Notes under the pieces: model-generated | What the model was told of the DNA's origin: nothing | What the model saw: the letters and a program-made list of their open reading frames with translations, nothing else | Databases searched by the model: none | Position numbers and translations under genes: made by a program | Shown here: positions 17,599-23,919 of the stretch, piece by piece | How the letters are laid out: each line of letters opens with the position of its first letter | Numbering within the stretch: the stretch's first letter is position 1 | NCBI GenBank assembly: GCA_003279935.1 | Contig: QCGL01000005.1 | Span: 25,954 to 89,953, forward strand | Direction: 5' to 3' | Length of the DNA: 64,000 nt | DNA from: Prochlorococcus sp. AG-388-A04 | GTDB lineage: Bacteria > Cyanobacteriota > Cyanobacteriia > PCC-6307 > Cyanobiaceae

Positions 17599-17769
17599 TT
17601 AAACGTTCTGAACTGCTTGAAATAATCCGAACGAATACCCTCCTATTAAAATCCAACCAAGAACACTTGATATGATAGTTGACCTCCTATTATGTCTTCG
17701 TAATGCATTCTCAATCATCTCGTTGACTTCATCTCTGCTTATGGAATCAGAATTTGAATTTTTATTCAT
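17599..17769 (-). CDS. Small membrane protein, 56 aa (not in ORF track)
   Basis: ATG at 17769, TAA at 17599. The N-terminal half is charged and helical (SRDEVNEMIENALRRHNRRS). The C-terminal half is one membrane helix (IISSVLGWILIGGYSFGLF). The amphipathic-then-membrane order and absence of interruptions favour a real gene. No family is recognised. It follows the 17318 gene's promoter side on the same strand with about 60 bases between. Confidence 0.5.
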   Translation of the reverse strand: MNKNSNSDSISRDEVNEMIENALRRHNRRSTIISSVLGWILIGGYSFGLFQAVQNV

Positions 17770-18002
17770 TAATTTTTATTTTCAATTATAAGGGAAATAA
17801 ATAGGCAGTGAGTTTAACGTCTTTGATTTATGTTTAAATAATAGCTAATGGGCTTTGTTATTGATATCTCTAAAACTAGTAATAGATGTATTTTTGTTCA
17901 TTTAATTCATTATTTTATTGAATGTATAATTTCAAATTTTCATACCAATAAATAAATAACTAAAATTAAGTTTTAATGGTTTATTTAATTAGGTACCAAA
18001 AT

Positions 18003-18170
18003 ATGAATGTTAATGATACATCTGTTCTTGAAATGATAAACAGACTTATTGCTACCGATAGATTAAATAAAAACCAAATTCTCCAATTAGTAAAATTAGC
18101 ATCAATTTCTAATAGTATTAATGAATTAGAAGAAAACATGAAATGGGAAACTTTGAAATCTAAATATTAA
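18003..18170 (+). CDS. Small hypothetical helical protein, 55 aa
   Basis: The track starts at 17976. The second ATG (18003) begins the well-behaved helical region and is my preferred start. It contains TSVLEMINRLIATDRLNKNQ and a coiled, acidic/basic second helix ending MKWETLKSKY. Soluble, with no known motif. It is followed after 67 bases by another small helical ORF on the same strand. Confidence 0.45.
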   Translation: MNVNDTSVLEMINRLIATDRLNKNQILQLVKLASISNSINELEENMKWETLKSKY

Positions 18171-18237
18171 AAAAATATAAAAAATAATATAATTAGTTCT
18201 CATAATAAATATCATTTAAATACGGCGAAATTTCAAG

Positions 18238-18393
18238 ATGAATTCTAAAAATATACAAAAAAAAACATCTCTGAACAAATCTTTAGATGCATTAAAGGAA
18301 TTAAATTCTTGCGAAGTAAGTAAAGCTAGTGCTGAAATAATGCTTGAACGATTTTGTAACGGTAAAGAAATTGATTTTCCTTTTTCTCAATAA
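18238..18393 (+). CDS. Small hypothetical protein, 51 aa (not in ORF track)
   Basis: ATG to TAA, 51 codons. A basic N-terminus is followed by a helical stretch with two cysteines (ALKELNSCEVSKASAEIML, then ERFCNGKEIDFPFSQ). The stop codon directly abuts the stop of the convergent 52-aa gene. Not recognised. It is likely coding because its residue mix is not simply that of translated AT-rich DNA. Confidence 0.4.
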   Translation: MNSKNIQKKTSLNKSLDALKELNSCEVSKASAEIMLERFCNGKEIDFPFSQ

Positions 18394-18552
18394 TTAGGAT
18401 TTATTAGTAGTCACGATTTCATTCGGAGCTATTTGAAAATAAGTTTGCTTGTCACTGTCTTTAACTTTATTAATAATAAAAACTGTTGAAATTACAAAAA
18501 TTAAAATTATCATTAGATCACCTACAGTTAATCCTCTCTCCTTTAAATTCAT
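18394..18552 (-). CDS. Small membrane protein, 52 aa (not in ORF track)
   Basis: ATG at 18552 with AAAGGAGAGAGG directly downstream, TAA at 18394. A charged start (NLKERGLTVGDL) is followed by a membrane helix (MIILIFVISTVFIINKV) and a polar tail. Single-pass membrane peptide of unknown function. Its stop abuts the stop of the convergent 51-aa gene without a spacer. Confidence 0.45.
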   Translation of the reverse strand: MNLKERGLTVGDLMIILIFVISTVFIINKVKDSDKQTYFQIAPNEIVTTNKS

Positions 18553-18793
18553 AAAATCTATTTTAATTATTTTTATTATAACTGGGTTTTTTATCTAATT
18601 TTACGTGAATTATCGAAAGTTTATTTAATATAATTATTTATATAAGATAAACTATTACTATATAATTTTTTATTAATTAATATTTAACCGAGCACGAACT
18701 TTAAATACCATAACAATGATAGTCATTTTCTAATTAAGATCCCAGATTTAATCCAAGGTTAAAAAAATTTTCAATTATGTGTAAATAAATCTT

Positions 18794-18946
18794 TTAATAA
18801 CTTTCATTCAGAATATTTAATAACCTTGTCCTTTTAACATAGTTTTCTTTTTCCCAATAACTTGTTACTTCATCATTATTTATTGGTTTCGCTTCATAAG
18901 CAAAATACCATAGTATAAATCCAATTGGAATTATTAATATTTGCAT
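18794..18946 (-). CDS. Small membrane-anchored protein, 50 aa (not in ORF track)
   Basis: ATG at 18946, TAA at 18794. A hydrophobic N-terminal helix (MQILIIPIGFILWYFAYEAK) is followed by a polar helical tail (VTSYWEKENYVKRTRLLNIL). Not recognised. It is divergent from the ribbon-helix-helix gene at 19020. The shared 73-base promoter region carries an inverted repeat, so it could be under the same regulator. Confidence 0.45.
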   Translation of the reverse strand: MQILIIPIGFILWYFAYEAKPINNDEVTSYWEKENYVKRTRLLNILNESY

Positions 18947-18973
18947 TTTTTTTTAAGTTGACTTAAGTACAAT

Positions 18974-18988
18974 ATAGTGCAACACTAT
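18974..18988. promoter_or_regulatory. Inverted repeat, candidate operator for the adjacent regulator
   Basis: ATAGTGCAACACTAT is a perfect 6-bp inverted repeat with a 3-base centre, 31 bases before the ATG of the 121-aa regulator and in the divergent promoter region. Related AGTGTCACA copies lie at 18998-19006 and 19387-19395, one on each side of that gene. Confidence 0.45.
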
Positions 18989-19019
18989 TAATATGCAAGT
19001 GTCACAATAAATCTTTTAT

Positions 19020-19385
19020 ATGCCCACGCAAAGAAGAAGAATTGGGTTTTTACCAAGATTGGAAGTTCAGAATATAATAGATAAAATTTGTAATATTAAT
19101 AAATTAAGTCAATCAAAAGTAACTGGGATATTGGTTGAAGAAGCACTAAGGTCTAGAGGAGTATTAAATACCTCTATTAAAGAGCTATCATTTAAATTTT
19201 GTAGTAATAACGGTGAAGAATTATTAATTGCTAATAAAACAATTAACAACAAAGTACCAAAGGTTGAAGGTATCACTAATTTAGATGATGAATCTATAAA
19301 TGATGAAGTTCAAATGATTAACGACTATATTGATTTTAAGTTCTTTAAAAATATAATGAATAGAAATAAAAGAAAGATAAAGTAA
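19020..19385 (+). CDS. Ribbon-helix-helix-like DNA-binding protein
   Basis: 121 residues. The N-terminal 48 fit a CopG/MetJ-type ribbon-helix-helix: a basic strand (QRRRIGFLPR), a helix (VQNIIDKICNINKL), then SQSKVTGILVEEALRSRG. The C-terminal 70 residues are acidic and unassigned, ending in a basic KRKIK. Such proteins usually repress their own promoter. A perfect inverted repeat lies just upstream, and 9-base copies of AGTGTCACA flank the gene. No toxin-like partner is evident next to it. The fold call is by pattern only. Confidence 0.55.
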   Translation: MPTQRRRIGFLPRLEVQNIIDKICNINKLSQSKVTGILVEEALRSRGVLNTSIKELSFKFCSNNGEELLIANKTINNKVPKVEGITNLDDESINDEVQMINDYIDFKFFKNIMNRNKRKIK

Positions 19386-19586
19386 TAGTGTCACACTTTT
19401 TTAGAAATAAATGAGCATTACTTGAACATAAAACTAGAGGCCTAAGTACCCACAACAACATTGGGCAATTTAGTTATAGCCAATAAAAAAAGCAAAGTTA
19501 AAAAATAAAATCGTTGATTTCGAGATTTTTTATACTATTTATGATTGACAGTCGATTTAAAATAAATAATAATTATAATCTTTTTT

Positions 19587-19646
19587 ATGGATAAAAGATT
19601 TATAGCTGAAAAGATAATGACTCTTCTCATTTCATTAATTTGCTGA
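19587..19646 (+). CDS. Putative 19-aa leader peptide at the head of an overlapping micro-ORF chain
   Basis: ATG to TGA, 19 codons, with a hydrophobic end (MTLLISLIC). Its stop overlaps the next ATG by one base (TGATG). Too short to call alone; the regular stop/start overlaps of the chain that follows are the only support. Confidence 0.3.
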   Translation: MDKRFIAEKIMTLLISLIC

Positions 19647-19762
19647 TGAATATTTCTCCCCACTTATTAATAGATGTTGGAATACTAAGTAGTGCATTGA
19701 CTATAACTCTGGTATTGAGAGCTAAAGGTAACGCAGCAAGAAAAGAGCGAGAAACAAAATGA
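19646..19762 (+). CDS. Micro-protein, 38 aa, single hydrophobic helix
   Basis: ATG at 19646, TGA at 19762. A hydrophobic helix (LLIDVGILSSALTITLVL) is followed by a basic tail (RAKGNAARKERETK). It overlaps the preceding ORF by one base and the following by four (ATGA), the classic arrangement for translational coupling. Function not recognised; membrane-inserted N-terminus with cytoplasmic basic tail is likely. Confidence 0.5.
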   Translation: MNISPHLLIDVGILSSALTITLVLRAKGNAARKERETK

Positions 19763-19899
19763 TTACTAAAAAAGAGGAAACAGAATACGAAAAACCTAAA
19801 TTATTTAGGTTTTGGGATTTTCTAATCTATGGAAGTTTTTTTGCTATTGGTGCTTTCTTAGTTTATTTATATTCGGCTTATATCTTTATAAATAAATAA
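19759..19899 (+). CDS. Micro-protein, 46 aa, single membrane helix
   Basis: ATG at 19759, TAA at 19899. A charged N-terminus (KKEETEYEKPKLFRFWD) is followed by a membrane helix (FAIGAFLVYLYSAYIFI). It overlaps the previous gene by 4 bases and the next by 1 (TAATG), so it is the third link of the chain. Not recognised; probably a small inner- or thylakoid-membrane protein. Confidence 0.5.
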   Translation: MITKKEETEYEKPKLFRFWDFLIYGSFFAIGAFLVYLYSAYIFINK

Positions 19900-20135
19900 T
19901 GGAACATTGGCTGATAAATTCCAATAGATCAGAAGTTAAGAGATTTATAAAGAATGATAAGAGTATTGATGAAGTATTCGAGTATATGTTCATTGATTCT
20001 GGAAAAATAGTTGGAGTATTAGGGAATAAACCTCCAGTAATAACTGCAACAGTTTCTGTAGATATAGATTTAGCTAGAGAAATTTATGAAAGATTACTTT
20101 CTAAAGGTTGGCGAAAAACAAAAGTAGTTTGGTAA
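19899..20135 (+). CDS. DUF1651-like small protein
   Basis: 78 residues, soluble. The pattern is a tryptophan near the start (EHWLINSNRSEVKRF), a central GKPPV-like turn (LGNKPPVITATV) and a C-terminal ARxIYERLLSKGWRKTKVVW. It fits the DUF1651 family, which I know mainly from marine picocyanobacteria and which has no known function. It is last in the chain of overlapping micro-ORFs. A second, more diverged relative lies at 21798 on the other strand. Confidence 0.62.
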   Translation: MEHWLINSNRSEVKRFIKNDKSIDEVFEYMFIDSGKIVGVLGNKPPVITATVSVDIDLAREIYERLLSKGWRKTKVVW

Positions 20136-20205
20136 TAAATAATCATCTATATTTTTGATAATTATTTTTTAAAGTGTGAGTCAATAGATTTGTGATTTGA
20201 ACTTT

Positions 20206-20331
20206 GTACGGGTTAAGGAACGACAATGTTCGGGAGTAGGCACGTATAAATACTTAGTGAATAATTAAGACTTCCTAGAGTAATTGCATGGTTGTCATGA
20301 GACTGCCGCGGAAGCTGCAGAAATCAACCAT
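20206..20331 (+). ncRNA. GC-richer structured leader or small RNA, unidentified
   Basis: This stretch stands out from the AT-rich surroundings. It contains GAAC/GTTC around GACAAT, a CAC/GTG stem with an inner GTATAAATAC, GGAGT opposite ACTTCC, and a larger GGTTG/CAACC stem enclosing CTGC/GCAG. It ends 22 bases before the preferred ATG of the next small gene, so it may be that gene's leader. I cannot match it to a named RNA family. Confidence 0.35.
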
Positions 20332-20353
20332 ACTTTTTATACAAGGAATTTAT

Positions 20354-20503
20354 ATGACCGACCCAATTCTCTATCTTTCAATGATTTTAGGACTTACTGG
20401 AGTGTACGTTTTAATTTCTTCTTTTGGCGATGATGACGATGATAGTAATGATGATGGTGAAAGAAATATCTATAATCTTGAATATGTAAAAGTAGTAAGG
20501 TAG
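20354..20503 (+). CDS. Small membrane protein with poly-aspartate stretch, 49 aa
   Basis: The track starts at 20288, but the extra 22 codons overlap the structured leader. The ATG at 20354, preceded by AAGGAATTTAT, is the better start. One membrane helix (LYLSMILGLTGVYVLISSF) is followed by an acidic run (GDDDDDSNDDGERN). The layout is familiar from small conserved picocyanobacterial proteins, but no function is known to me. It precedes the candidate riboswitch unit on the same strand. Confidence 0.55.
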   Translation: MTDPILYLSMILGLTGVYVLISSFGDDDDDSNDDGERNIYNLEYVKVVR

Positions 20504-20642
20504 ATAGTATCTATTAAATAATTGATTCATTAACTAAGTGATATCTTTTTGATCATTGATCTGACATAATCAGCGAGGAAGAGTTAGTAATATTTAGGAA
20601 TTTTTGCTCTCACGGCTAGAAAAACCTGATGTTAGTATTAAT

Positions 20643-20700
20643 TTACGTTCATCCTAGTAATATCTGGACGCATGACATGGAAATAGGGAACGGGATTTCC
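20643..20700 (+). promoter_or_regulatory. Candidate Downstream-peptide (glutamine-II) riboswitch
   Basis: CGTTC (20646-20650) is complementary to GAACG (20688-20692). GAACG lies in the loop of a perfect GGAAAT/ATTTCC hairpin (20679-20700), giving an H-type pseudoknot. A second hairpin (TCCTAG/CTGGA) lies between. The order GTTCATCC...GGACG...GGGAACG and the position just before the ribosome-binding site of a short ORF match what I know of the picocyanobacterial Downstream-peptide motif, which binds glutamine. Confidence 0.6.
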
Positions 20701-20716
20701 ATTAACTGCAAAGGTC

Positions 20717-20881
20717 ATGAATAACCTCGTACTCATTAGAGAGAAAATCAAAAGAGCGGAAAGGCTAAACAAAGCCCAGCTTCTTGCTACAAAAAATGGA
20801 GAGATTACTCCTTATAATCATTCTGTTTTTGAGCTAAGACAAAAGCAAGCTCGTAAAGATATGGAAGCATTAAATTCTTAA
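20717..20881 (+). CDS. Short peptide gene downstream of the candidate riboswitch, 54 aa
   Basis: ATG at 20717, preceded by AAAGG at good spacing; TAA at 20881; a strong terminator follows 30 bases later. The product is helical and basic (LIREKIKRAERLNKAQLLA) with a second helix (FELRQKQARKDMEAL) and no membrane part. The start lies 17 bases after the pseudoknot, so ligand binding could hide the ribosome-binding site. Short peptides under Downstream-peptide RNAs are probably nitrogen-status effectors, but this one has no known function. Confidence 0.62.
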   Translation: MNNLVLIREKIKRAERLNKAQLLATKNGEITPYNHSVFELRQKQARKDMEALNS

Positions 20882-20910
20882 CTTGAATTTAATTTCTTAC
20901 ATTCGACTGA

Positions 20911-20937
20911 GAGGGTTTTAATAACCCCCTTTTTTTT
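20911..20937 (+). terminator. Rho-independent terminator
   Basis: AGGGTT/AACCCC stem with a TTAAT-type loop, followed by eight T. It closes the riboswitch-peptide transcription unit. Confidence 0.75.
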
Positions 20938-20998
20938 AGGAAAGTTTTTTGATAATAAAGTAAATATTGAAACACTAATCACTTGCACCGTTTTTTCT

Positions 20999-21085
20999 AT
21001 GAAAATTAATTCTAGAAAATTACAATTAATAAGAGAAGAATCATATGGTTGCTATCCTTATTGGCAGATGGCAATTAAGAACTAA
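20999..21085 (+). CDS. Micro-protein, 28 aa
   Basis: ATG to TAA. The product is rich in aromatic residues near its end (EESYGCYPYWQMAIKN). Its stop overlaps the next ATG by one base (TAATG), the same coupling seen in the chain at 19.6-20.1 kb. Not recognised. Confidence 0.35.
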   Translation: MKINSRKLQLIREESYGCYPYWQMAIKN

Positions 21086-21234
21086 TGAAGGAATTACAAG
21101 AAAACACTATTGATCAAATAAGAACTCTTTTGAGGTATTTGATTGAAACGGATTTATTAAAAAATAAGGATATTCTTATGTGTTTAGATGTAATAGCTAG
21201 AGAGTATGGCGGAGAAGTCGTAGATAAAAACTAA
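21085..21234 (+). CDS. Small soluble protein, 49 aa
   Basis: ATG at 21085, TAA at 21234. Two helices (NTIDQIRTLLRYLIETDLL and MCLDVIAREYGGEVV) with a charged linker; no membrane segment or known motif. Translationally coupled to the 28-aa ORF by TAATG. Residue composition looks coding. Not recognised. Confidence 0.45.
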   Translation: MKELQENTIDQIRTLLRYLIETDLLKNKDILMCLDVIAREYGGEVVDKN

Positions 21235-21485
21235 ATATTAATATCCGATTTTATTTTTTGGATCAGTTATGAAAATTATAAGATTAAGAACTAGATTGGC
21301 AGGAAAATTAAGTGGCTTTAGAAGAAGTAAAACCATTCCCTGAGTTACATTAAAATCCATACCTTTTCGGGTCATTTTTGTATGATCCCTAAGACTATAG
21401 ATTGCATCAAGTTGTTCTTATTAAAACTATAGATTTAGATTATGTTTGTATTACATAATGCAATAAAATATTAGTTATGTTCGTT

Positions 21486-21557
21486 GCCGATATAGCTCAG
21501 CGGTAGAGCAACTGTCTCGTAAACAGTAGGTCATCGGTTCAATTCCGATTATCGGCA
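21486..21557 (+). tRNA. tRNA-Thr (anticodon CGT)
   Basis: Full cloverleaf. The acceptor stem is GCCGATA with TATCGGC, the D arm GCTC/GAGC, the anticodon stem ACTGT/ACAGT around CTCGTAA, and the T arm ATCGG/CCGAT with TTCAATT. CCA is not encoded. It reads ACG codons. It sits inside the small-gene island, where tRNA genes often serve as insertion points. Confidence 0.95.
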
Positions 21558-21797
21558 TTTAATTTTCAAGTATGAGTAGTAGAAATTAGATATAAAATAA
21601 TACTTAATTAGCTTTTTTATTTAGGGTTAATTTTTAAAAGCTGAATCTTTTATCATCAATACGAGAAATAAAAAACAATCCATAAACGGAAATGGTCTAA
21701 TAACATTTAGAGTTACTTAAACTCAATCAATTTTAGGAACTTATGTTGTTAAAATTGCCAATTTTTGAGTAATGCAATTAGGATTTAAAGAATTTTT

Positions 21798-22046
21798 TTA
21801 AAAATACCTTTTAAATATACTGGTCTTCATCCATCCGTCCTCCAATAACTGCTTATATTCCTTTCTTGCCTCTTCAATGGATTCTACTCTTGAACCTTTG
21901 ATAACTGGTTTACTTGATCTTTTATATACACAAGCATATTTAATCTCCATTGCATTAATAGTTGGAGAAGGTTTACTAACATCCTCGAATGGTTTAAATA
22001 TTTTTATTCGATCTCTTCTCTTATTTATTAAAGTAAATTCTTCCAT
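21798..22046 (-). CDS. Small protein, possibly DUF1651-like, 82 aa
   Basis: Soluble basic protein. The C-terminus (SIEEARKEYKQLLEDGWMKT) resembles the ARxxYxxLLxxGW ending of the DUF1651-type protein at 19899, while the N-terminal half (INKRRDRIKIFKPFEDVSK) is different. It may be a diverged relative. It lies alone between the Thr tRNA and a frameshifted gene. No membrane segment. The opposite-strand ORF 21877-22173 is a shadow. Confidence 0.5.
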   Translation of the reverse strand: MEEFTLINKRRDRIKIFKPFEDVSKPSPTINAMEIKYACVYKRSSKPVIKGSRVESIEEARKEYKQLLEDGWMKTSIFKRYF

Positions 22047-22289
22047 ATATAGTTTACGACAATTAGGCTTCTTGATTTTTTATAGCGATAGATTTTCAAT
22101 GTGGCAACACAGGTCTAGGATAAGAATCTTAAGATCATCTGAAAAATGTTTTTATCTCGTTCTCTTGCAATAAGTGAGTTCTTTTTTATACTCAATCCGT
22201 ACAATTTAGTTCCTCTTACCGCACACATAAAACTCAAGTTAAACTAACCAAATTGATTAGAACATAGATATTAATAAAAGGTAAGTACA

Positions 22290-22474
22290 ATGAAACTAAA
22301 ATCCAGATTTAGTATTCAAGACAAGAATTTTAGAGATCTTGATAATTTGGATGAATATTTAACTCTTGCTGACCTAATGAAAGAGCAGGTATTTCAACCG
22401 ATTTAGCTGATTACTGGGATAAGGAATATGAATTAAATACATCCGACCCTCATTGCTTAGAATATGACGATTAG
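22290..22474 (+). pseudogene. Frameshifted small gene
   Basis: Frame 1 from the ATG at 22290 reads LDNLDEYLTLADLMKE and then hits TAG at 22404. Switching frame at about 22382 continues smoothly as RAGISTDLADYWDKEYELN and ends with an acidic tail at TAG 22474. The two parts make one coherent 60-residue soluble protein, so a small indel near AAAGAGCAGG has broken it (or it is a sequencing error). I recall similar intact small proteins in picocyanobacteria but cannot name a function. Confidence 0.6.
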
Positions 22475-22591
22475 CCTAACAGTGATTTATTACTAATCTC
22501 ATTTCATGTCAATCTATTTAGTATTTTCTACTTATTGAAACTAATAAATTTTCTAACTAGACTTTTAAAAATTATAAATTTGGGGAAATTT

Positions 22592-22735
22592 ATGAGTGGA
22601 GATTATGAGACATTAGAAATCAATCAACCTAAGATTTCTTATTTTAAAAAAAGATCAGAAGACAATTCTTTATGGTTAGATGAAATGATTAATAAGATTG
22701 AAGATATGAAGAACAACATATTTGATGCTGCTTAA
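22592..22735 (+). CDS. Small hypothetical protein, 47 aa
   Basis: The track starts at a TTG (22535). The ATG at 22592, preceded by GGGGAAATTT, is the better start. Soluble and acidic, with GDYETLEINQPKISYFKKRS and a C-terminal helix (WLDEMINKIEDMKNNIFDAA). Not recognised. It follows the frameshifted gene on the same strand and converges with the tRNA on the other strand. Confidence 0.45.
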   Translation: MSGDYETLEINQPKISYFKKRSEDNSLWLDEMINKIEDMKNNIFDAA

Positions 22736-22844
22736 TATGACGAATAAAGGCTAATACCTTTTCATATCTTTTATTTTTCTTCAAATGAATGTAAGAATAA
22801 ATCTATGATTAAAAATTTTAATATCAAAAAATTCAAAATAAAAA

Positions 22845-22918
22845 TGTCAATGGGCGGATTTGAACCGCCGACCGCGACGATATGAATGTCGTGCTCTAAC
22901 CAACTGAGCTACATTGAC
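22845..22918 (-). tRNA. tRNA with CAT anticodon (elongator Met most likely)
   Basis: Full cloverleaf on the minus strand. The acceptor stem is GTCAATG/CATTGAC, the D arm GCTC/GAGC, the anticodon loop TTCATAT, and the T arm GGCGG/CCGCC with TTCAAAT; no encoded CCA. The acceptor begins with G-C, so it is not initiator tRNA. An Ile tRNA with lysidine at C34 cannot be excluded by eye. The anticodon stem has one mismatch (A-C) next to the loop. Confidence 0.85.
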
Positions 22919-23433
22919 GTGAATTATATCTTACTATTTTATTGCATTATTGAGCAATTATTTAATTAATTTCGACTGAATCAAAATGTATATTTTTCAA
23001 TTATTTTTTTATCCATCATTGATATTTCTTTAAATATACGTCCATATCATTTCTAATATTATTCTCTGTTTTACATTGTTTAGATGTTTCCATTCTTTGT
23101 CTGCAGCTTATCCTTTAGCCCATCTATAACCTAAATAAATACTGTTATCTGGGTAGTGTTTTCGTACTCTCTCAGTTTATCTCAGGTTCAGAAGTAATCT
23201 AATCTTGAATATGTCTTATATTCCTTTCATTTAACAATCCACCAATTTTTGTCTTATTTACGAAAAATTCTTAAATAAGTATGTCTGTTATTAAGATTCC
23301 ATTGAATTGTATTATTTAATTAGCACATTATTATTGGCTTAGATTTCTCAGGTAATAATTTATGATATTGATGAAATTAATCTAGTAAATGATATTGGTC
23401 TATCCAACCTGAAAAGTTCAAGCATGAGTTGCC
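22919..23433. other. Gene-poor stretch, possible gene relic
   Basis: About 515 bases between the Met tRNA and trmL without an intact gene. On the minus strand, 23178 to 23030 reads as plausible protein (KHYPDNSIYLGYRWAKG, a stop at 23108, then AADKEWKHLNNVKQRI in the same frame), suggesting a decayed small gene. I see nothing else supportable. Confidence 0.35.
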
Positions 23434-23916
23434 TTAATTTGCATTTTTAGAATTTATTTGTTTATAAGCTTCATATATAGCTATTCCACACGCTACTGAT
23501 AAATTTAGACTCCTTACACCTTTGGGATCATTATTCGATAACTCTACCTTGGGCATAAATATTGATATTAATGAACTACTAGCGCTAATAATATTATTAG
23601 GTAATCCAGTGTCCTCCCTTCCAAATAATAATATATCGTCTTCGTGAAACCTAAAGTCTTTCAAGTAAACCCCGTTTTTTTTGCTAAAGGCAATAATCCT
23701 TTTATTTTTTTTTGAATCTTTAAAGTTATTAAAGTTAGGATAATTTTTTAATTTCACTAACGGCCAATAATCAAGACCAGCTCTTTTTAAATATTTATCT
23801 TCTAATTTAAAACCTAAAGGCTCGATTAAATTTAGTGTGATATCAAAAGCAGCACAAGTTCTGGCAATACTTCCTGTATTTTGAGGAATCCTTGGTTCAA
23901 AAAGTGATATTTCCAA
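23434..23916 (-). CDS. trmL: tRNA (cytidine/uridine-34 2'-O)-methyltransferase, TrmL/SPOUT family
   Basis: Methylates the wobble ribose of Leu tRNAs with S-adenosylmethionine. At 160 residues it is the minimal SPOUT size. The motifs are LFEPRIPQNTGSIARTCAA at the N-terminus, FGREDTGLPNN (about 98) and the C-terminal knot region RSLNLSVACGIAIYEAY. Length is normal. It lies 3 bases downstream of cobU on the same strand, so it is probably cotranscribed. It forms the right border of the small-gene island. Confidence 0.9.
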   Translation of the reverse strand: MEISLFEPRIPQNTGSIARTCAAFDITLNLIEPLGFKLEDKYLKRAGLDYWPLVKLKNYPNFNNFKDSKKNKRIIAFSKKNGVYLKDFRFHEDDILLFGREDTGLPNNIISASSSLISIFMPKVELSNNDPKGVRSLNLSVACGIAIYEAYKQINSKNAN

Positions 23917-23919
23917 TTT

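Noticed and set aside
17848-17955. 35-codon ORF on the plus strand
   Set aside because: No ribosome-binding site, and an erratic residue mix typical of translated AT-rich DNA.
20629-20724. 31-codon ORF (ATG at 20629) overlapping the candidate riboswitch
   Set aside because: Its whole body lies in the pseudoknot and hairpins, which explain the unusual base composition. The downstream 54-aa ORF has the proper ribosome-binding site.
21269-21343. 24-codon basic ORF
   Set aside because: Too short and without coupling to neighbours; could be chance.
21877-22173. 98-aa ORF opposite the 82-aa island gene
   Set aside because: It is the antisense shadow of 21798-22046, which has the better protein pattern.
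22845-22918. Initiator tRNA-fMet
   Set aside because: The acceptor stem begins with a G-C pair and the anticodon stem lacks the three G-C pairs typical of initiators.
16976-23433. Prophage or insertion sequence as origin of the small-gene island
   Set aside because: No integrase, transposase, phage structural gene or tRNA-derived attachment repeat could be found.
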